Positions 38,685-50,880 of a stretch of DNA of 64,000 bases are shown here, piece after piece. The notes beneath the pieces were generated by a model that saw only the letters and a program-made list of their open reading frames with translations, was not told where the DNA came from and made no database searches. How positions within the stretch are numbered: the stretch's first letter is position 1; each line of letters begins with the position of its first letter. This DNA comes from Planococcus citri (taxonomy: Eukaryota > Arthropoda > Insecta > Hemiptera > Pseudococcidae): NCBI RefSeq assembly GCF_950023065.1, contig NC_088680.1, positions 9,970,559-10,034,558 of the forward strand. Reading direction: 5' to 3'. Both the position numbers and the translations under genes were made by a program.

Positions 38685-40077
38685 AGAAATTTTTTCCACT
38701 CTCTAGACACGAGGTTTTAATCGCACGATAAAATTCGACAATTCAAATCAATCTTCGTGTACTATCGTCTGGTAGCACACATTTCTTACACATCTACACA
38801 AAATGAACCGTTTAGTCGACGACCTTTCACTCTCGTAGGTACTTAAAAAGACGGGCGAGAAAATTGAAGATTAAATATATGACAGAGCTGAACAAGTATA
38901 TAGTACACATACAAGTACTCCATACGTACATGTAGATATATAGGTATACCCAAGTCTCCAGCAAAGCATACAAAGAAAGGCTCGCAAAAGTACTCGGGTT
39001 AGTTAAAAATTCATGAAATTCGTTCATCCGCGAGACTCGTATTCACGACATTGAAAGATGTAACCGTTTCGCCAAATTGTAGAATATTTTCCATTGTTCA
39101 ATGAATGGCAATAGTGTGTGAACAGAAATAGAAGAGTCAGAGCTCGGAGATACAAATAGGTAGAGGGGTAGCTGAGGAGCTGAGAACGATGCATTGTAAG
39201 ATTAGAAACGACAATTTCGACAAAATACGATGAAATTTTTTACCAACATCCTTACAGTAGGTGAGCAATGTGTGAGGTGTCAAGCTCGAGAAAACAATCA
39301 CCACATTCGTTTCCATTGTCATTGTATAGGTACAGGTATAATCGTTGAAATACGAGGACTCTACTCGTACATATTTTCGTTTTATAAGGTGCAAATACAC
39401 GAGTATACGAATCGTACGTGGGAATAAAACGCGAGCAGAAGAGCGAACAGTTTGGCGTTTTACAAAGGCTGGTGAATTATTAAGGAAATTTACCGGTGAT
39501 GATGGAGGTGGCGTTAAAACATTAACCGCGATCTTGTTCTTAGCACCGATTGCCACTCGAGTCTCACTTCGGTTAGCCTGAAATCGAATTAAATCTGCGT
39601 ACAGAGTCGTCTTCTTCGTATACAACTGTGCAAGAAGAAGTGAATAAGGTTACAGAAAAGGTGCACAAGCATGAGAATAAGAGCCCTATGAGGTGGATGC
39701 GAAACAGGAATTCGTCTTACGTGTATAAAAAATTGCCATTTTCGAGATATGACATCTGACGCGAGACGTACTACAGATTTCAAAGTTTGACTAGGCTGGC
39801 AGGGTAGGGGCAAGGGTGAAGGGGTGAAAGGGTGCGAGGAAACGTCGAGCACGTGAACTGTGTACGTAAAAAGAGAACGTACAGTATATCGTGTAGAGAG
39901 CTGAAGGTGGAGAAAGCAGAAAGAACCGAGGTGATGAGGGAGAGAAAAAAAATACGCGAAATATAATACCTCGAAGAAGTTTAGATTGCTAAAACCTAAT
40001 TTAAAAAGGAAAAATAAATCAATACCATATTCGCGAATTTCGTTATCGTATCAGGGCCGAGCCGAGCCAACCCAAAC

Positions 40078-40099
40078 GTCGTCGTCGTCGTCTTCTTCT
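40078..40099 (+). repeat. (GTC)n/(TTC)n microsatellite
   Basis: Tandem GTC triplets followed by TTC triplets. On the minus strand they produce an arginine run in a 95-codon frame, which explains that frame's odd composition. Confidence 0.85.
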
Positions 40100-41860
40100 T
40101 CGGTGCTGCCAACTCGAAAACTTATTTAAAACGGAAACAAAATCCGGCTCGTTCGTTGCCAAACTAAGTAAGATCTTCTCTCTCTCGTTGCTTTGACGCG
40201 TGAAAGTTTTTAATTTAATTTTTAATTCACGTGTAAGACGAGTCTCAGACTTTGTTATCTCGTCCCGAGGCCTCTTATTGGCGTTCCCAGCTAAAAAAAA
40301 ATAAGGGAACCGGAGTTGATCGACAGACATGCTAAAAATCGTCCCACACTATAAAGCCGTCGAATGGAATGAAGATTGAACAAATCACAGATCCACTACA
40401 CAGATACACAAACACACACTCCGGCAACTAGCTCAGCAAGAGAGAAAAAAAGAAGGTAATTTGTACAATTGAGGCTAATATTTTATAAAACGAATTTCGC
40501 CAATCTCCTCACGCTGGTCCTGTACAATTTGTGCGAAGACAGTGAAAAAGTTTACCAGTGGTTGGAAAACTTACGACTGCGGCAATACTCCGAATCGAGC
40601 TTGTAATTCTTCTATTTAAACGAGTTTCGCAATAGTTAATTTGATTACTTCGTGCAAGTCCGATCGCCTTAATGGATTACTATACCGGAGACGCATCTGT
40701 GCTCCACATTCTTCGGCTACAACACCTTTTTTTTTGGTAAATTTAGATACCCCTAAAACGACGCCTTATAGTACTGCCGAAGAAAAAGTGATGCCGAATC
40801 CCTATCGCTCTCGTAACATACAAACAGAAGTGACAAGGGAGGATAAAGGGAAAAAAATCGAAAGCGTGGTCGAATTTCTGATAGCGTTGAACGAAAAAAT
40901 GACGCTACCTGTCTCCGATATAATCATTTATATTACCTAGTGTCTGAAGCAATCTTTTCAAATAGAAAATGGCTCCTTCAACGCAGATCGGCTCCGCTGA
41001 CTGCGAACGTACTCGTATAATAGATGCTGGCTGGGGTGAGGACGTGAGGAGTGAGGTTGTTTCTTTTTCATAGTCGGTGCTTTTTCAACTTCTACGTCTC
41101 TCTAGGTAAGATATATATACGGAATAGGGAACATCACAGTTGCAGGTTTCATTTGAATAAAAACCTTATACTGTGTGAGAGGGTAGAATTGTAACGTCTT
41201 GGATTTTAGTCGAATTTTTTCTCAGGTACTGATACAATATAAGCTATTGAGTTGGATAAATTTTCATCGAAAAGAGGAGGATAAATTTTTGCTTGACTTT
41301 TTTTCATGCTATGGGTTGAATTTTGGTGGATTTATAGGTCATTTGATGACGGAAATGAACCATAAAAATTAGATCAGGGGTAAACCTCTATGGAGAGGGA
41401 ACTTCAAAGAAACCATTATTTGCGTCTGTAACTAATTCCAGAGTGGGTAGGTACCCATGAATTCATAAAGAAATTTGTTGATTTGCAATCTCATACTTTA
41501 CTGCATTTGAATTGCACAAAAAATTCATAGGTATTTGAATACCCAGAATTTCAAGCTAAAACTGCCTGAAAGTGTCAGAAGAACACCCATCTCCCCCCAC
41601 CCTCATGAACATCAAAAATCAAAGTTGGATGCTAAGGTTATACCTTCCAGAGCAATTTGAAGTTTTTTAAAACATTTCAAAATTGATTATAGAGGCTCTT
41701 TCTGAAATTTTTTCTTGAAAAAGTGCCAATATTTAAAAAATTAAAAATATGAAATTAATAATTATTGGATTTTAAGAAAGTCGTAGCAGTCTGCCGCTAC
41801 GTAATGTCCAAATTTTTGTGCCAGAAACATTGAGGGCTCTTGAACTACTCGCACCCTCGC

Positions 41861-41970
41861 TTCGCTCCTGTGCTTCGCCCAACTCTTTCCTTCCGCTGTT
41901 TTCTTATGTATTATGTTTGTGGAGTCGCCTGCACCTTCCTCGGGCTTCGCCCAACTCTTTTCTTCCTCAT
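41861..41970 (+). repeat. two-copy 72-bp repeat
   Basis: CTTCGCCCAACTCTTT occurs at 41873 and 41945, preceded in each case by a 'gcacc' plus CTTCG/CTCGC-type block. Only two copies are clear. Confidence 0.55.
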
Positions 41971-41994
41971 TCAAAAAATATGGTAACAAACCTG

Positions 41995-43105
41995 TCTTGA
42001 CCCTGAAACAGGTCAAATGAGGTTGGAACGATGAAACTGGCGAAAGGCACTTCGGGTACATCCACCCATTGTATTGTGAAAATTTGGATCCTCCAGGTCA
42101 ATTTGGAAGGGCGGCTGTAGGTTTTCCTGAACGTTGTTAGAAAGTCGAAAAACATGAAAAATAGCCCAAAATTTTACTTTTTTGACTCCGATGAGGGGTC
42201 AAATGGGGTTGGAAGGTTGAAACATGCAATAGGCACTTCAGGTACATCCTCTCATTGTACTGTGAAAATTTGGACCCTCTAGGTCAGTTTGGAAGGGCTG
42301 TAGGCTGTCTGAAAAATTGAAAAACATGTAAAATAGACCAAAAATTCACTTTTTTGACCCTGGAGAGAGATCAAATAGAGTTGGAAGGTTTAAACCTGCA
42401 ATAATCACTCTTGGGATACCCTCTCATTGTATGCTGAAAATTTGGACCTTCTAGATCAGTTTTAGGGGTGAGGAGGTCAAAAACTGAGGTCAAATGTGGT
42501 TTTTCCCACTTTAATCAGGGTGGGGGAGACCTAGGAAGCTGAAATTAAGATATGTTGATCACAATAGAAGTACTGACCAACTCTATGATTTTGGACCCTT
42601 TTCATTTATTTGGGGCCATATTACCTATGCCCCTCCAAAAAAATGACCTTTCTGTAAAAATGGGGTTGGAAGGTTGAAACATGCAAAAGGCACTTTGGGT
42701 ACATCCTGCCATTGTACTGTGAGAATTTAGACCCTCTAGATCAATTTGGAGGGGCTGTAGGCTATCTAAAAAATTGAAAAACACGTAAAATAGACCAAAA
42801 ATTCACTTTTTGACCCTGGAGAGAGGTCAAATAGGATTGGAAGGTTGAAACCTGCAATAATCACTCTTGGGGTACCCACCCATTGTATGCTGAAAATTGG
42901 ACCTTCTAGATCAGTTTTAAGGGTGAGGGGGTCAAAAACTGGGGTCAAATGTGGTTTTTTCCACTTCAAACGAGGTGAAGATTACTTAGGAAGCTAAAAT
43001 TTGGATATGTTGATCACAATGGGAATATTGACTCATGGTATGATTTTCGACCTTTTTCGTTCATTTGGGGTTATATTATGCTCCTCCAACAAAATGACCT
43101 TTCTA
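41995..43105 (+). repeat. array D: tandem repeat with a unit of about 456 bp
   Basis: Blocks repeat in order: 'ttggaaggttgaaac', 'cattgtactgtgaaaattt', 'aatagaccaaaaattcac' (42334 and 42791, 457 bp apart), 'accttctagatcagtttt' (42446 and 42901, 455 bp apart) and 'gatatgttgatcacaat'. The first portion (41995-42352) contains two shorter related units of about 172-186 bp, so the 456-bp unit is itself composite. Confidence 0.85.
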
Positions 43106-46100
43106 TAATTTTCAACTTTGGCCCTTCAAACTGCCGGGGTTAATTCTAGGTCTTAAAAGAACCCAATTACCCAGGTTTGAGTTGATTTGATCAATTAGAG
43201 CAGATTCCAGGTCATAAAATGTAAAAATGACCATTGTGCTGAAACTTATGAATATCTGTATAAATACATAAAAACTGACACACCGGGAATCGTTTAGTTT
43301 GAACTCAAAACGTCGAGAACTATCAAAATTTTTCACCCCGACCTTTTTATCCAAAGTTGGGCACCGCAATAGCCATCATTTTTTACAAAAATGTGGCTAA
43401 CTTGGACTGATTGAATTGTGGTGGGGGGGAGGGAGGGAGGGAGGGGGGTCAGATATGATTTCCTGTTGTTTTCAAATTATGAAATCCTTAATCAGTTTTT
43501 GAAATTCATATGTATGTTGCCCCTAAATGATAAAATTTCAAAGTTTTTTTTTCAGAATTCCCATTGTTTTTAAATGACAAAATTTCAAATAAATTTAGAT
43601 TTTCATAATTACAGGGGTACCTACAAATTACTGAATTTTTAAATCAATTTTCAAAATTATGACTCTCTCCAAATTATTAAAGTGCAATCTAACGTATTGG
43701 CTTTGACAAGGAAGTTTTTTGAAAATAATAACGGATCATTCGATTTTTTCCATCATGCAGTTTTCAAACAGTCATGAAAAATTCAAAACTCTATAAGACT
43801 CTCAGTTTTTTGTGTGGGCTGCTCAAAATTTTTTGGAAGCTGCGCTATGGATCTCAATGCTTACAAGGGTACGGTTCGACCGACAGAAAAATTTCTGGCC
43901 TGAACAAAGCTAAATTGAAAGAATATAAGAATATACAAAAAAAGTGTTTCAAGTGTATTTTTTGATTTTTGGCAAATTAAAAAAAATAGTTGAATCAAAA
44001 ATGTAAAAAAAAATCAAAAATTCATCTGTACCTAGATCATGAAAGGAGAAATTTTGACTTGCACTCCATTTTCGCCCCCTCCCACCAATTGATTCAAAAC
44101 GATTTAGAACCGTTTTGAGCAATTCTGAAGCATCCGGAAGATTTTTGAAAGTTACAATTTTTACCTAATTTTATCCAAATGTAGTTGAAAAGCTAAGATT
44201 TGTTATATACTCTAATTTCAACACAGTTGTCAATAACAAGTAGTTTTAAGCAGTTCTGGAGCCTCCAGCTATGGTTGGGAAGTTTCTGAAGTTTCAGATT
44301 TTGAAATATACGGTTCTGAATCGACAGAAACCGACATTGGAAAAATGATTTGTAATTCTAAAATTGATTTGGATTGAATTTAGAGCTTTTTTGCAAAACT
44401 GGAATTTCCAAAATGTCGTTGAAGGCTCCAGAATGACTTAAATGAATCACCTTCAGTTGAATTACATGTTACAGTCCAGGGAATGTAAAACATTTTAGGT
44501 TTCCAGCATCATTTTTGGTAATATTTTGCAGAAATTTCGACTTGAAAAGATCTGTTTGAGGCTTCAGAACTGCTTAAAAAAAAGTTCTAAATTGTATTTA
44601 ATCGATTCGAGGCAAGAAAAATGGCATATATTCTGAATTTCAGTTTTCTGTGCTAACTTGACTAAATTTTGATTTTTTCGCATTTTTACCCTAATTTTGA
44701 TTTCCAAAAATTATGTGTAATGGACTCCAGCACCTGATTTGAAATTGATCACAGTTTATTCAGGATATCAATTTTGGGGGTTGAGCATATTTTTAGTAAC
44801 TTTATGCCAGAATGGGTTGTGAGTTGGATAAATTTTCAGCGAAAAGAGGGCGAGAAATTTGAATGGTAAGTCTCCTAAGGACGAGAAATTTAAAATGTTT
44901 TTTCCTTAAAAATAGCCATGATTTAGAAAAAAGAATTCAAAAATATAAATTTGTATCCTGTGTTTGAAAATGATTCCACGCTCTGATAATTTTTTAGAGC
45001 TGCAGAGGTAAAGTAACTTCTCTCTTGATAAGGCAAACCATGATGCGAAACAGTTGGGAATTTGGATGAAGCTTTTGAAAATTGCAGAGGGCAATACGTG
45101 CAAAGCTCTGGACGGAAATCCAGATAATTTTTCAGTAATCAAAAAAGACATTCTATAAACTGAATTCGTATGTATATTTATTGACACACTTTCCTCAACA
45201 AAAATCCGACTCTCATGCAATGGTCCTTTTTTTTACAGCTCCCCTCGCCATCAAAAAAGGAAAATCTTCAATAAAGGTAGCCTTTTTCCCCTCCACGAGC
45301 TATATTTTCGTTATCGCACATACCCAACGTAGATATAGGTAGGTATTCATTCGATTATAAATTATCATCGCATCGTTTTCAAATCGTTTCGCAATATAAC
45401 AGGATTAAATGCCATATCCAATCCAATTCTCGTGTTCGCTAGTTTTAATTATTTTTCGAATCGTGCGCAAAGCGAAGACCAATAAAGGCATAAAGATGAA
45501 CAGAGAGGGGTTCGGGTAGGGGTAGAAAAAGAGAGGAAGTATCAATTGACGAAAATGTTAAAAGCACTTTAGCCTCGTTAAACAAAACTAAATTAAATCG
45601 CGAAACAGAAAACGAAATCGAAACAACTGAGCGAAATATAATGAAATTCTGCTCTTCACGACGAATACTAGTTATAACGCTCTGCTTTTTCGGCGAAAAA
45701 TTCAACTTTTCATCTTTGTGTTTCAAACTCTTATACTACTATACGCGCAGTTGAAAGTTTTAAAAATGCTTTTTTTGTTTGCCCAATTGTTTCGACAGCG
45801 GCGTTCCTTTTCGATGGCACGAATAGAATTTCCAAATACCGAATCGTGTAATCGATGGGGTTGCGTGGATTTTCCACGAGAATATTATATTTTTGAGGTT
45901 TTCCAAACGAATGAAGCGAGGCGCCTCGTCGAGCCGATACGAAGCAGAGATGCTGGTCAATCAATGTACTGTGCTACGAGTTTTCCGAGTGGTTTTTTTG
46001 CCAACTTGATATTTTCTATTTGAACTTTTTTCTTTTTGGATGAAGGGGAAAATGGAAATGTGTGCGGAGATGGAGATATTTTTGGAGGAAAAAAATGTGT

Positions 46101-46340
46101 TTTCTCCCTTTATTCCATGAATAGAAATGTTGGAAATGTGACGATTCGTGTTTTTAAATTTGAGTCAAACAGATGTTGATGTTTTTGATTTGTTTTTTTC
46201 TGAATTGTTGATACATTTTTTTACCACTGCTTCTCTATGTTATCACAAGTGAAAATTAAGCACTGACTTTTTTGAGTTGGTTTTTGGATTGAAATGAAAA
46301 TCAATTTTAAAATATCCTATTTTTTTTTTTGATTTTTCAA
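43106..46340. other. AT-rich old repeats, then a CpG-containing unique stretch; no gene recognised
   Basis: 43400-44850 carries diverged copies of the repeat seen at 62350-63420 (for example 'ctggagcctccagct' at about 44266). 45280-46020 is less degenerate, with overlapping frames (77 and 101 codons) lacking any recognisable domain. Confidence 0.4.
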
Positions 46341-46939
46341 TTTTCTGACCATCATATTGTTCAAGGAGTAATGAGAATGGAAACAACAAGAATACCAGCC
46401 AGGAAAAATGAAAAGAAGATCAACACAAGAGCCCTGGATGACCCAACCAACCAATGGCTGTACCAAAGACGGGTGATCATCATTAGTCAAGAGATACCAA
46501 CAAGCCAGGACATAGAAGAAGAATGGAAAAATATCAAATCCATTGTGACAAAAGCGGCAAAAGAAAGCTTATTAGGAATGGTTCCTTGCAGAATTGGGGC
46601 AAAACGAATAAAAAATTGGGACAACAAAATCCAAGAACTCATACAAAAGAAAAGACAGGCATTTAGAAAATTCATGAGCACAAAAAGTGAGGTTGATGGT
46701 GAAGAATATCGAAAACAACATTCCTGGAGCATGACACATACAAGTTATGGCCAAAGGTGTAAGTACATTGTACAAGATCATAAGGAGAATTGAGACAAAT
46801 TTTAACGAAAGAGTGGGTTTGCCAAAGATCAAAATCAATGATGCAAAGGAATATTTTGAAGAACTCTGGAGTGATGAAAATGCACAAGATACAAAGATAG
46901 AAGATGAAATTGGAGAAATAGATGACAGAATTTCATTTA

Positions 46940-47581
46940 CCCAGTTGGGTGAAAATCTGCCCTTCTGCCAATAAATAAGCAGTAAAGAGCAGTTTAATTG
47001 GCGTTTTATACTTCAACACGACTTTCAACTGCTGCCATGCAGCAGATTTTTCAGTTTTCAAAATCACACTTCAATTCACAGGTGTAATTTGAAGCGACTT
47101 TTTAGGTTGTCACATTTTCTGCACAGCAGAAAAAAATTTCTGCTGATAAACACGCCACAAGAATATTTTGTAGTGTATTTTTATTGCGTAAAGCCGCTAA
47201 GCTTCTAAATTATGTGGCATATTTTTGCGTGTCGGAAAAACTAGCCACAAAAATACGCCACACAAATTCGCATATTTGCTGAAAAACGCGCGTAAATGTG
47301 GTATTTTGCGTGTGTGTTTCAGCTTAGTATATAAATGTTTAGTCAATTCTACCAAGTGCTCTGGTGGCGTAGGTAGCAAGGATTCCGCTCATAGATCCGG
47401 GGGAATCGAGTTCGATCCCCGCTGGTGCCAAAAAATTTTTCTAGAATATTGATCAATGGCAGATTTTTACGCGTAAATAAAATATGCGCCAATTAATGGG
47501 CAGAAAAAGCATTGGCGTAAAGTGTTGAATCTCCTGCCCACATTTTTATGTCACATAAGAGCAGATTTTCACCCAACTGGG
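46940..47581. mobile_element. TIR-1: 642-bp non-autonomous DNA transposon in the LINE, TA target duplication
   Basis: The left terminus at 46940-46960 begins CCCAGTTGGGTGAAAATCTG, and 47561-47581 is its exact 21-bp reverse complement. TA precedes (46938-46939) and follows (47582-47583). Removing the element plus one TA joins the LINE in frame at 'DDRISFKELQEAL'. The body has no coding capacity. It contains a CAGCAGAAA/TTTCTGCTG hairpin near 47115 and a tRNA-like module at 47356-47430. TA duplication suggests a Tc1/mariner-like mode, but the superfamily is inferred from the duplication alone. Confidence 0.9.
47356..47430 (+). other. tRNA-like module inside TIR-1 (A box and B box)
   Basis: An A-box-like TGGCGTAGGTAGC at 47365-47377 and a B-box-like GAGTTCGATCC at 47408-47418 lie at normal tRNA spacing, followed by 'CCGCTGGTGCCA'. 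The acceptor 5' strand does not pair with the 3' strand and the T stem is poor, so this is tRNA-derived and not a working tRNA gene. It may be the head of a SINE or part of the transposon. Confidence 0.65.
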
Positions 47582-48536
47582 TAAAGAGCTACAAGAAGCT
47601 TTGAAAACGGCAAAAAATGCAAAAGCTCCAGGAGAAGATGGCATACCAACAGAATTGTACAAATATGCAAGTGGTGAATTTAAAAGAAGACTTCTGGAAT
47701 TCCTAAATAGGATGTACCAAGAAGAAAGGTACCTGAAGATTTCAAAATAGCAATTGTAATACCACTGTTCAAGAAAGGCGATATGTCAAACCCGAAAAAC
47801 TACTGAGGAATAAGTCTACTCAACACCTGCTACAAGATATATGCGAAAATACTGGCAAAACGACTGGCAGAGCATGCAGAAGAAAAGCTATCAGAAAGTC
47901 AAAACGGATTTAGAAAAGGAAGATCATGAACTGATGCAAGTTATACAGTAAAACTACTGATGGAAAAAAAGATCGAATACAACCTAAAAACACACATGTG
48001 CTTTATAGACCTGGAAAAAGCATATGATGGGGTTAATAGAAAAAAACTGTTCAAGATGAAGATACATATAACATATAAAATGCGAAAGGTGATAAACAGC
48101 ATGTATAAGAACACTAGAATAAGAGTAAGAATTGGAAATAAACTCTCAGAGCAAGCAATAATAAACAGAGGAGTTCGCCAGGAATGTCCATTGTCTTATG
48201 TTTTATTCAACATGTACAAGTACATGGATCACATGGTAAAAGAATGGCAGAAAATGAAGCCAAAAGGAATCAAGACAGACCCCTCAAGACAAAGAACTGT
48301 CTGTAAATTTTTTAAAAAATTACAGAAAAATTTACAGACAGGTAATTTTGCGGATTGACTGTAAATTTTACAGTCTGTAAATTTACATTCGGAAAAATTT
48401 GGTTCATACTGCTCGTAAATTTAAAAATGTGAAAATGTGCTTATATTGGCTGAATTCAGATTTTTTCGTTGAACAGCACAGCAATCCTTACAATACCTAC
48501 CCTAAAAAAATTTTAATGAGAAAAAAAATTTTCACC

Positions 48537-48612
48537 TGGGGTGGGGATCGAACCCAGGACCTCTCGGATTACCTTCATACCTACTACCTTACCTACTGGG
48601 CTACCGTGGCTG
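48537..48612 (-). other. tRNA-like module inside TIR-2 (A box and B box)
   Basis: On the minus strand, TAGCCCAGTAGGTAAGG (48603-48587) fits the pol III A box and GGTTCGATCCCC (48554-48543) fits the B box, about 50 bp apart. A T-arm-like TGGG/CCCA pair flanks the B box. The acceptor ends do not pair, so it is probably tRNA-derived (SINE-like) and not a functional tRNA gene. A 'TCACCTGGGG' block adjoins it. Confidence 0.7.
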
Positions 48613-48920
48613 ATGAATAATTTGGTCCCAAATTGATGATATATGTTGCTTTTACCCTGTATGACTTGTGAAATTTATGATGGCATGCGAGTTTTAAGCA
48701 TTTATATCCGCGTGTAAGATAATTAAAATGACTTGTACAATTTCAATTTTATGCTGTACCTATATATCCAGTATTTTAAAATCATTTTAGGATATTTTGC
48801 AAGGTTCTACCCCATGTAAAATTTCAATGTGATTGCAATTTTAGTTTATAATGAATTAATGACCATACAGTACCATAGATTTTCAATGTTTCTGATCAAA
48901 TAACCAACACTTGAAATTAA

Positions 48921-49159
48921 GGGCAATATTCATAGACATTACTCAAGTGTCACTTGGCTAAGTGGTGAATTTTGAAGCAATTTTTCGAGTCATGATTGAA
49001 TTTTTGAAATTTTGTTTATTGTTAAATTGAGAGATTGGACTCCGAAGTATTGATTTATTATTTTAAAAATATGAAATTTCTATTCGTTTATGAGAAAAAT
49101 TGCTTCAAAATTCACCACTTAGCCAAGTGACCCTTAAGTAATGTCTATGAATACAGCCC
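48921..49159. mobile_element. nested 239-bp MITE with TAA target duplication
   Basis: Left arm 48921-48987 and right arm 49093-49159 are near-perfect inverted repeats of about 67 bp. They start GGGCAATATTCATAGACATT and end with the corresponding complement, ...GCCC. TAA flanks both sides. Ends beginning GGGC and a 3-bp TAA duplication fit a PIF/Harbinger (Tourist-like) MITE. It lies inside TIR-2 and is therefore younger. Confidence 0.85.
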
Positions 49160-49438
49160 TAAATGTGAAACATATTTTAAAATTATAATTGGCATTTATT
49201 TTTATCAATATTATACCTATAGTGTATAGATAACAAACTATACACCTAATTTTGCATTTTCTTATTCAATTTCCTTCCCATATACAGGAGCTTATTATCC
49301 TACCCCTCCTGGCCTTTAAAAATGACAATAATGAATTTAAAATCTTGTTTCACTTTCATTTCAAGTAGTATAGGTAACTACCAGCCAGCCACACTTTATA
49401 AGTAGAGATATGCCTAGAGTTCTAGTGAAATGAAATTA

Positions 49439-50388
49439 CCCGTGAAATGTGCAAAGGTGCGTATATGCATGCGTTTGGTAAGCGTATACGCATAGGTGTG
49501 CATAAAAAGAGACACTTAAGGCGTTAATGTATGCATATTAGCATGCCTAAAACTCCGCGTTTACTACCTGAGTATACTGCATGCGTTTATCACTGCAGTT
49601 TGAACTGCATAAAGACAGACGTTTTTCATAGCTCGGAGTGCATGTATTTTTGCAACTATTTTATGCATACATCAAAGCATGTAGCTCTCAGTGTACCTAT
49701 CTATGCAATGCTTAGATATTCATGTTGGATTTATTTTTCTTTTTTTTTTACAAATTGAACTAGATACCTAGGTTGCGAGTTTTGATATAATTATTATAAT
49801 AATGATAATGCATTTCTGCACAGGATATCAGCATAGATAATTATGCAATTATTGGGGGATAAATAACTCAAAATTCATGAAAAAAAATTGCTTCCCTAAA
49901 CGAGGCTAGATTGGCATATATGCATACTTCAATACCCATTTCTAGACCCGCAACAGTGGTGTACTCCTGTAAATGAAGAAACATCCCTTCACAGTACTAT
50001 TAACGAGGGGTAGGAAGAGACCAGCAGCATCCGAACAGCAAAATATTCCAAGAGAAACTAGAGAGAAAACCGGTTCCATCACCTTTCAGTTTGGGTCTCG
50101 GAAGAGATGACATTTCTATGCACTGTATAACAACTACACTACCACATACGGTATCTTTCCCTTAATTGTAGTCCTGACACATAAGAATATTTTCTTTTGT
50201 TAGGCTACATAATCGAGTACTGTTATATGTAGGTTGTAAAGAGAGTGGGAAATGCATGCATAAAATCATGCAGAACATGCCTGCTTAAACGCATTCACGC
50301 ATGCGTAAAAGCATGCTGAAACGCCTTAAAAGTCTCTTTTTACGCATGCATTTCTACATGCACTTACACACTTCAAAAATTTCACGGG
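49439..50388. mobile_element. nested TIR element of about 950 bp, TA target duplication
   Basis: The left end starts CCCGTGAAAT and the right end closes ATTTCACGGG, with TA on both sides (49437-49438 and 50389-50390). Similarity continues inward for about 100 bp with gaps (AAAAAGAGAC and TTAAGGCGTT on the left mirror AACGCC and GTCTCTTTTT on the right). Subterminal regions are rich in GCATGC and CGCATGCG words. No transposase frame is seen. It sits inside TIR-2. Confidence 0.8.
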
Positions 50389-50504
50389 TAGGTATTCAGT
50401 CATAAAATAAAACAAACATTTTTTAATTAAAGCATTATGAGTTACCAATTACCATATGCCTACACGTAAAAATCTCTAACTATTTTCAAATACTGAGAGT
50501 AAAG

Positions 50505-50880
50505 ACGATTTACAGATCACGATTTTAATTTTACTGGGAGTAACGAGATAGTATGCAGTTCATTATTCTAAATACAGAGAGTAAATTTTGGGAAATTGCA
50601 ATTATCAGGTAATGCAAAGACAGTTACAGTCAACGGGGAGGTAGTATACAGACCATTCTTCTAAGAACAGAGAGTAAATTTTGGGAAACTGTAATTCACA
50701 GGTAGTGCAAAGACAGTTACAGTCAATGCACAGATAGTATACAGACCATTCTTTTAAAAACAGAGAGTAAATTTTGGGAAACTGTAATTTACAGTCTGTG
50801 TACAGATAGTATACAGACCATTCTTCCAAAAACAGAGAGTAAATTTCTTGCAATTGTAATTCACAGAAAATTCAAAGACA
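50505..50880 (+). repeat. subterminal 93-bp tandem repeat of TIR-2
   Basis: CAGAGAGTAAATTTT recurs at 50575, 50668, 50761 and 50833 (spacings 93, 93 and 72), each preceded by ATAGTATACAGACCATTCTT-like sequence. The 82-codon minus-strand frame across it (repeated 'KIYSLFLEEWSVYYL') is an artefact of a period divisible by three. Confidence 0.88.

Larger units (their letters stand above)
38241..41860. other. AT-rich, then unique CpG-containing DNA; no gene recognised
   Basis: Contains G15 at 38670-38684. 38700-41200 is one of the more CpG-rich, low-repeat intervals, with GTC/TTC triplets at 40078-40099. The longest frame is 162 codons on the minus strand (39137-39625); it overlaps plus-strand frames and shows no recognised domain. 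Confidence 0.4.

Noticed and set aside
39137..39625. 162-codon minus-strand frame as a host gene
   Set aside because: No recognisable domain; overlapping frames on the plus strand are equally open, and there is no splice or promoter evidence. The region may still matter as unique sequence.
48537..48612. Functional tRNA gene on the minus strand
   Set aside because: A and B boxes are good, but the acceptor ends do not pair and no convincing anticodon arm can be drawn, so it is called tRNA-derived only.
48605..48650. Second hammerhead from CTGATGA near 48610, and others from TCATCAG words on the minus strand
   Set aside because: No GAAA with compatible stems II and III follows at the right distance in any of these cases.
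50605..50853. 82-codon minus-strand frame with repeated IYSLFLEEWSVYYL
   Set aside because: Artefact of the 93-bp tandem repeat, which is divisible by three, inside TIR-2.
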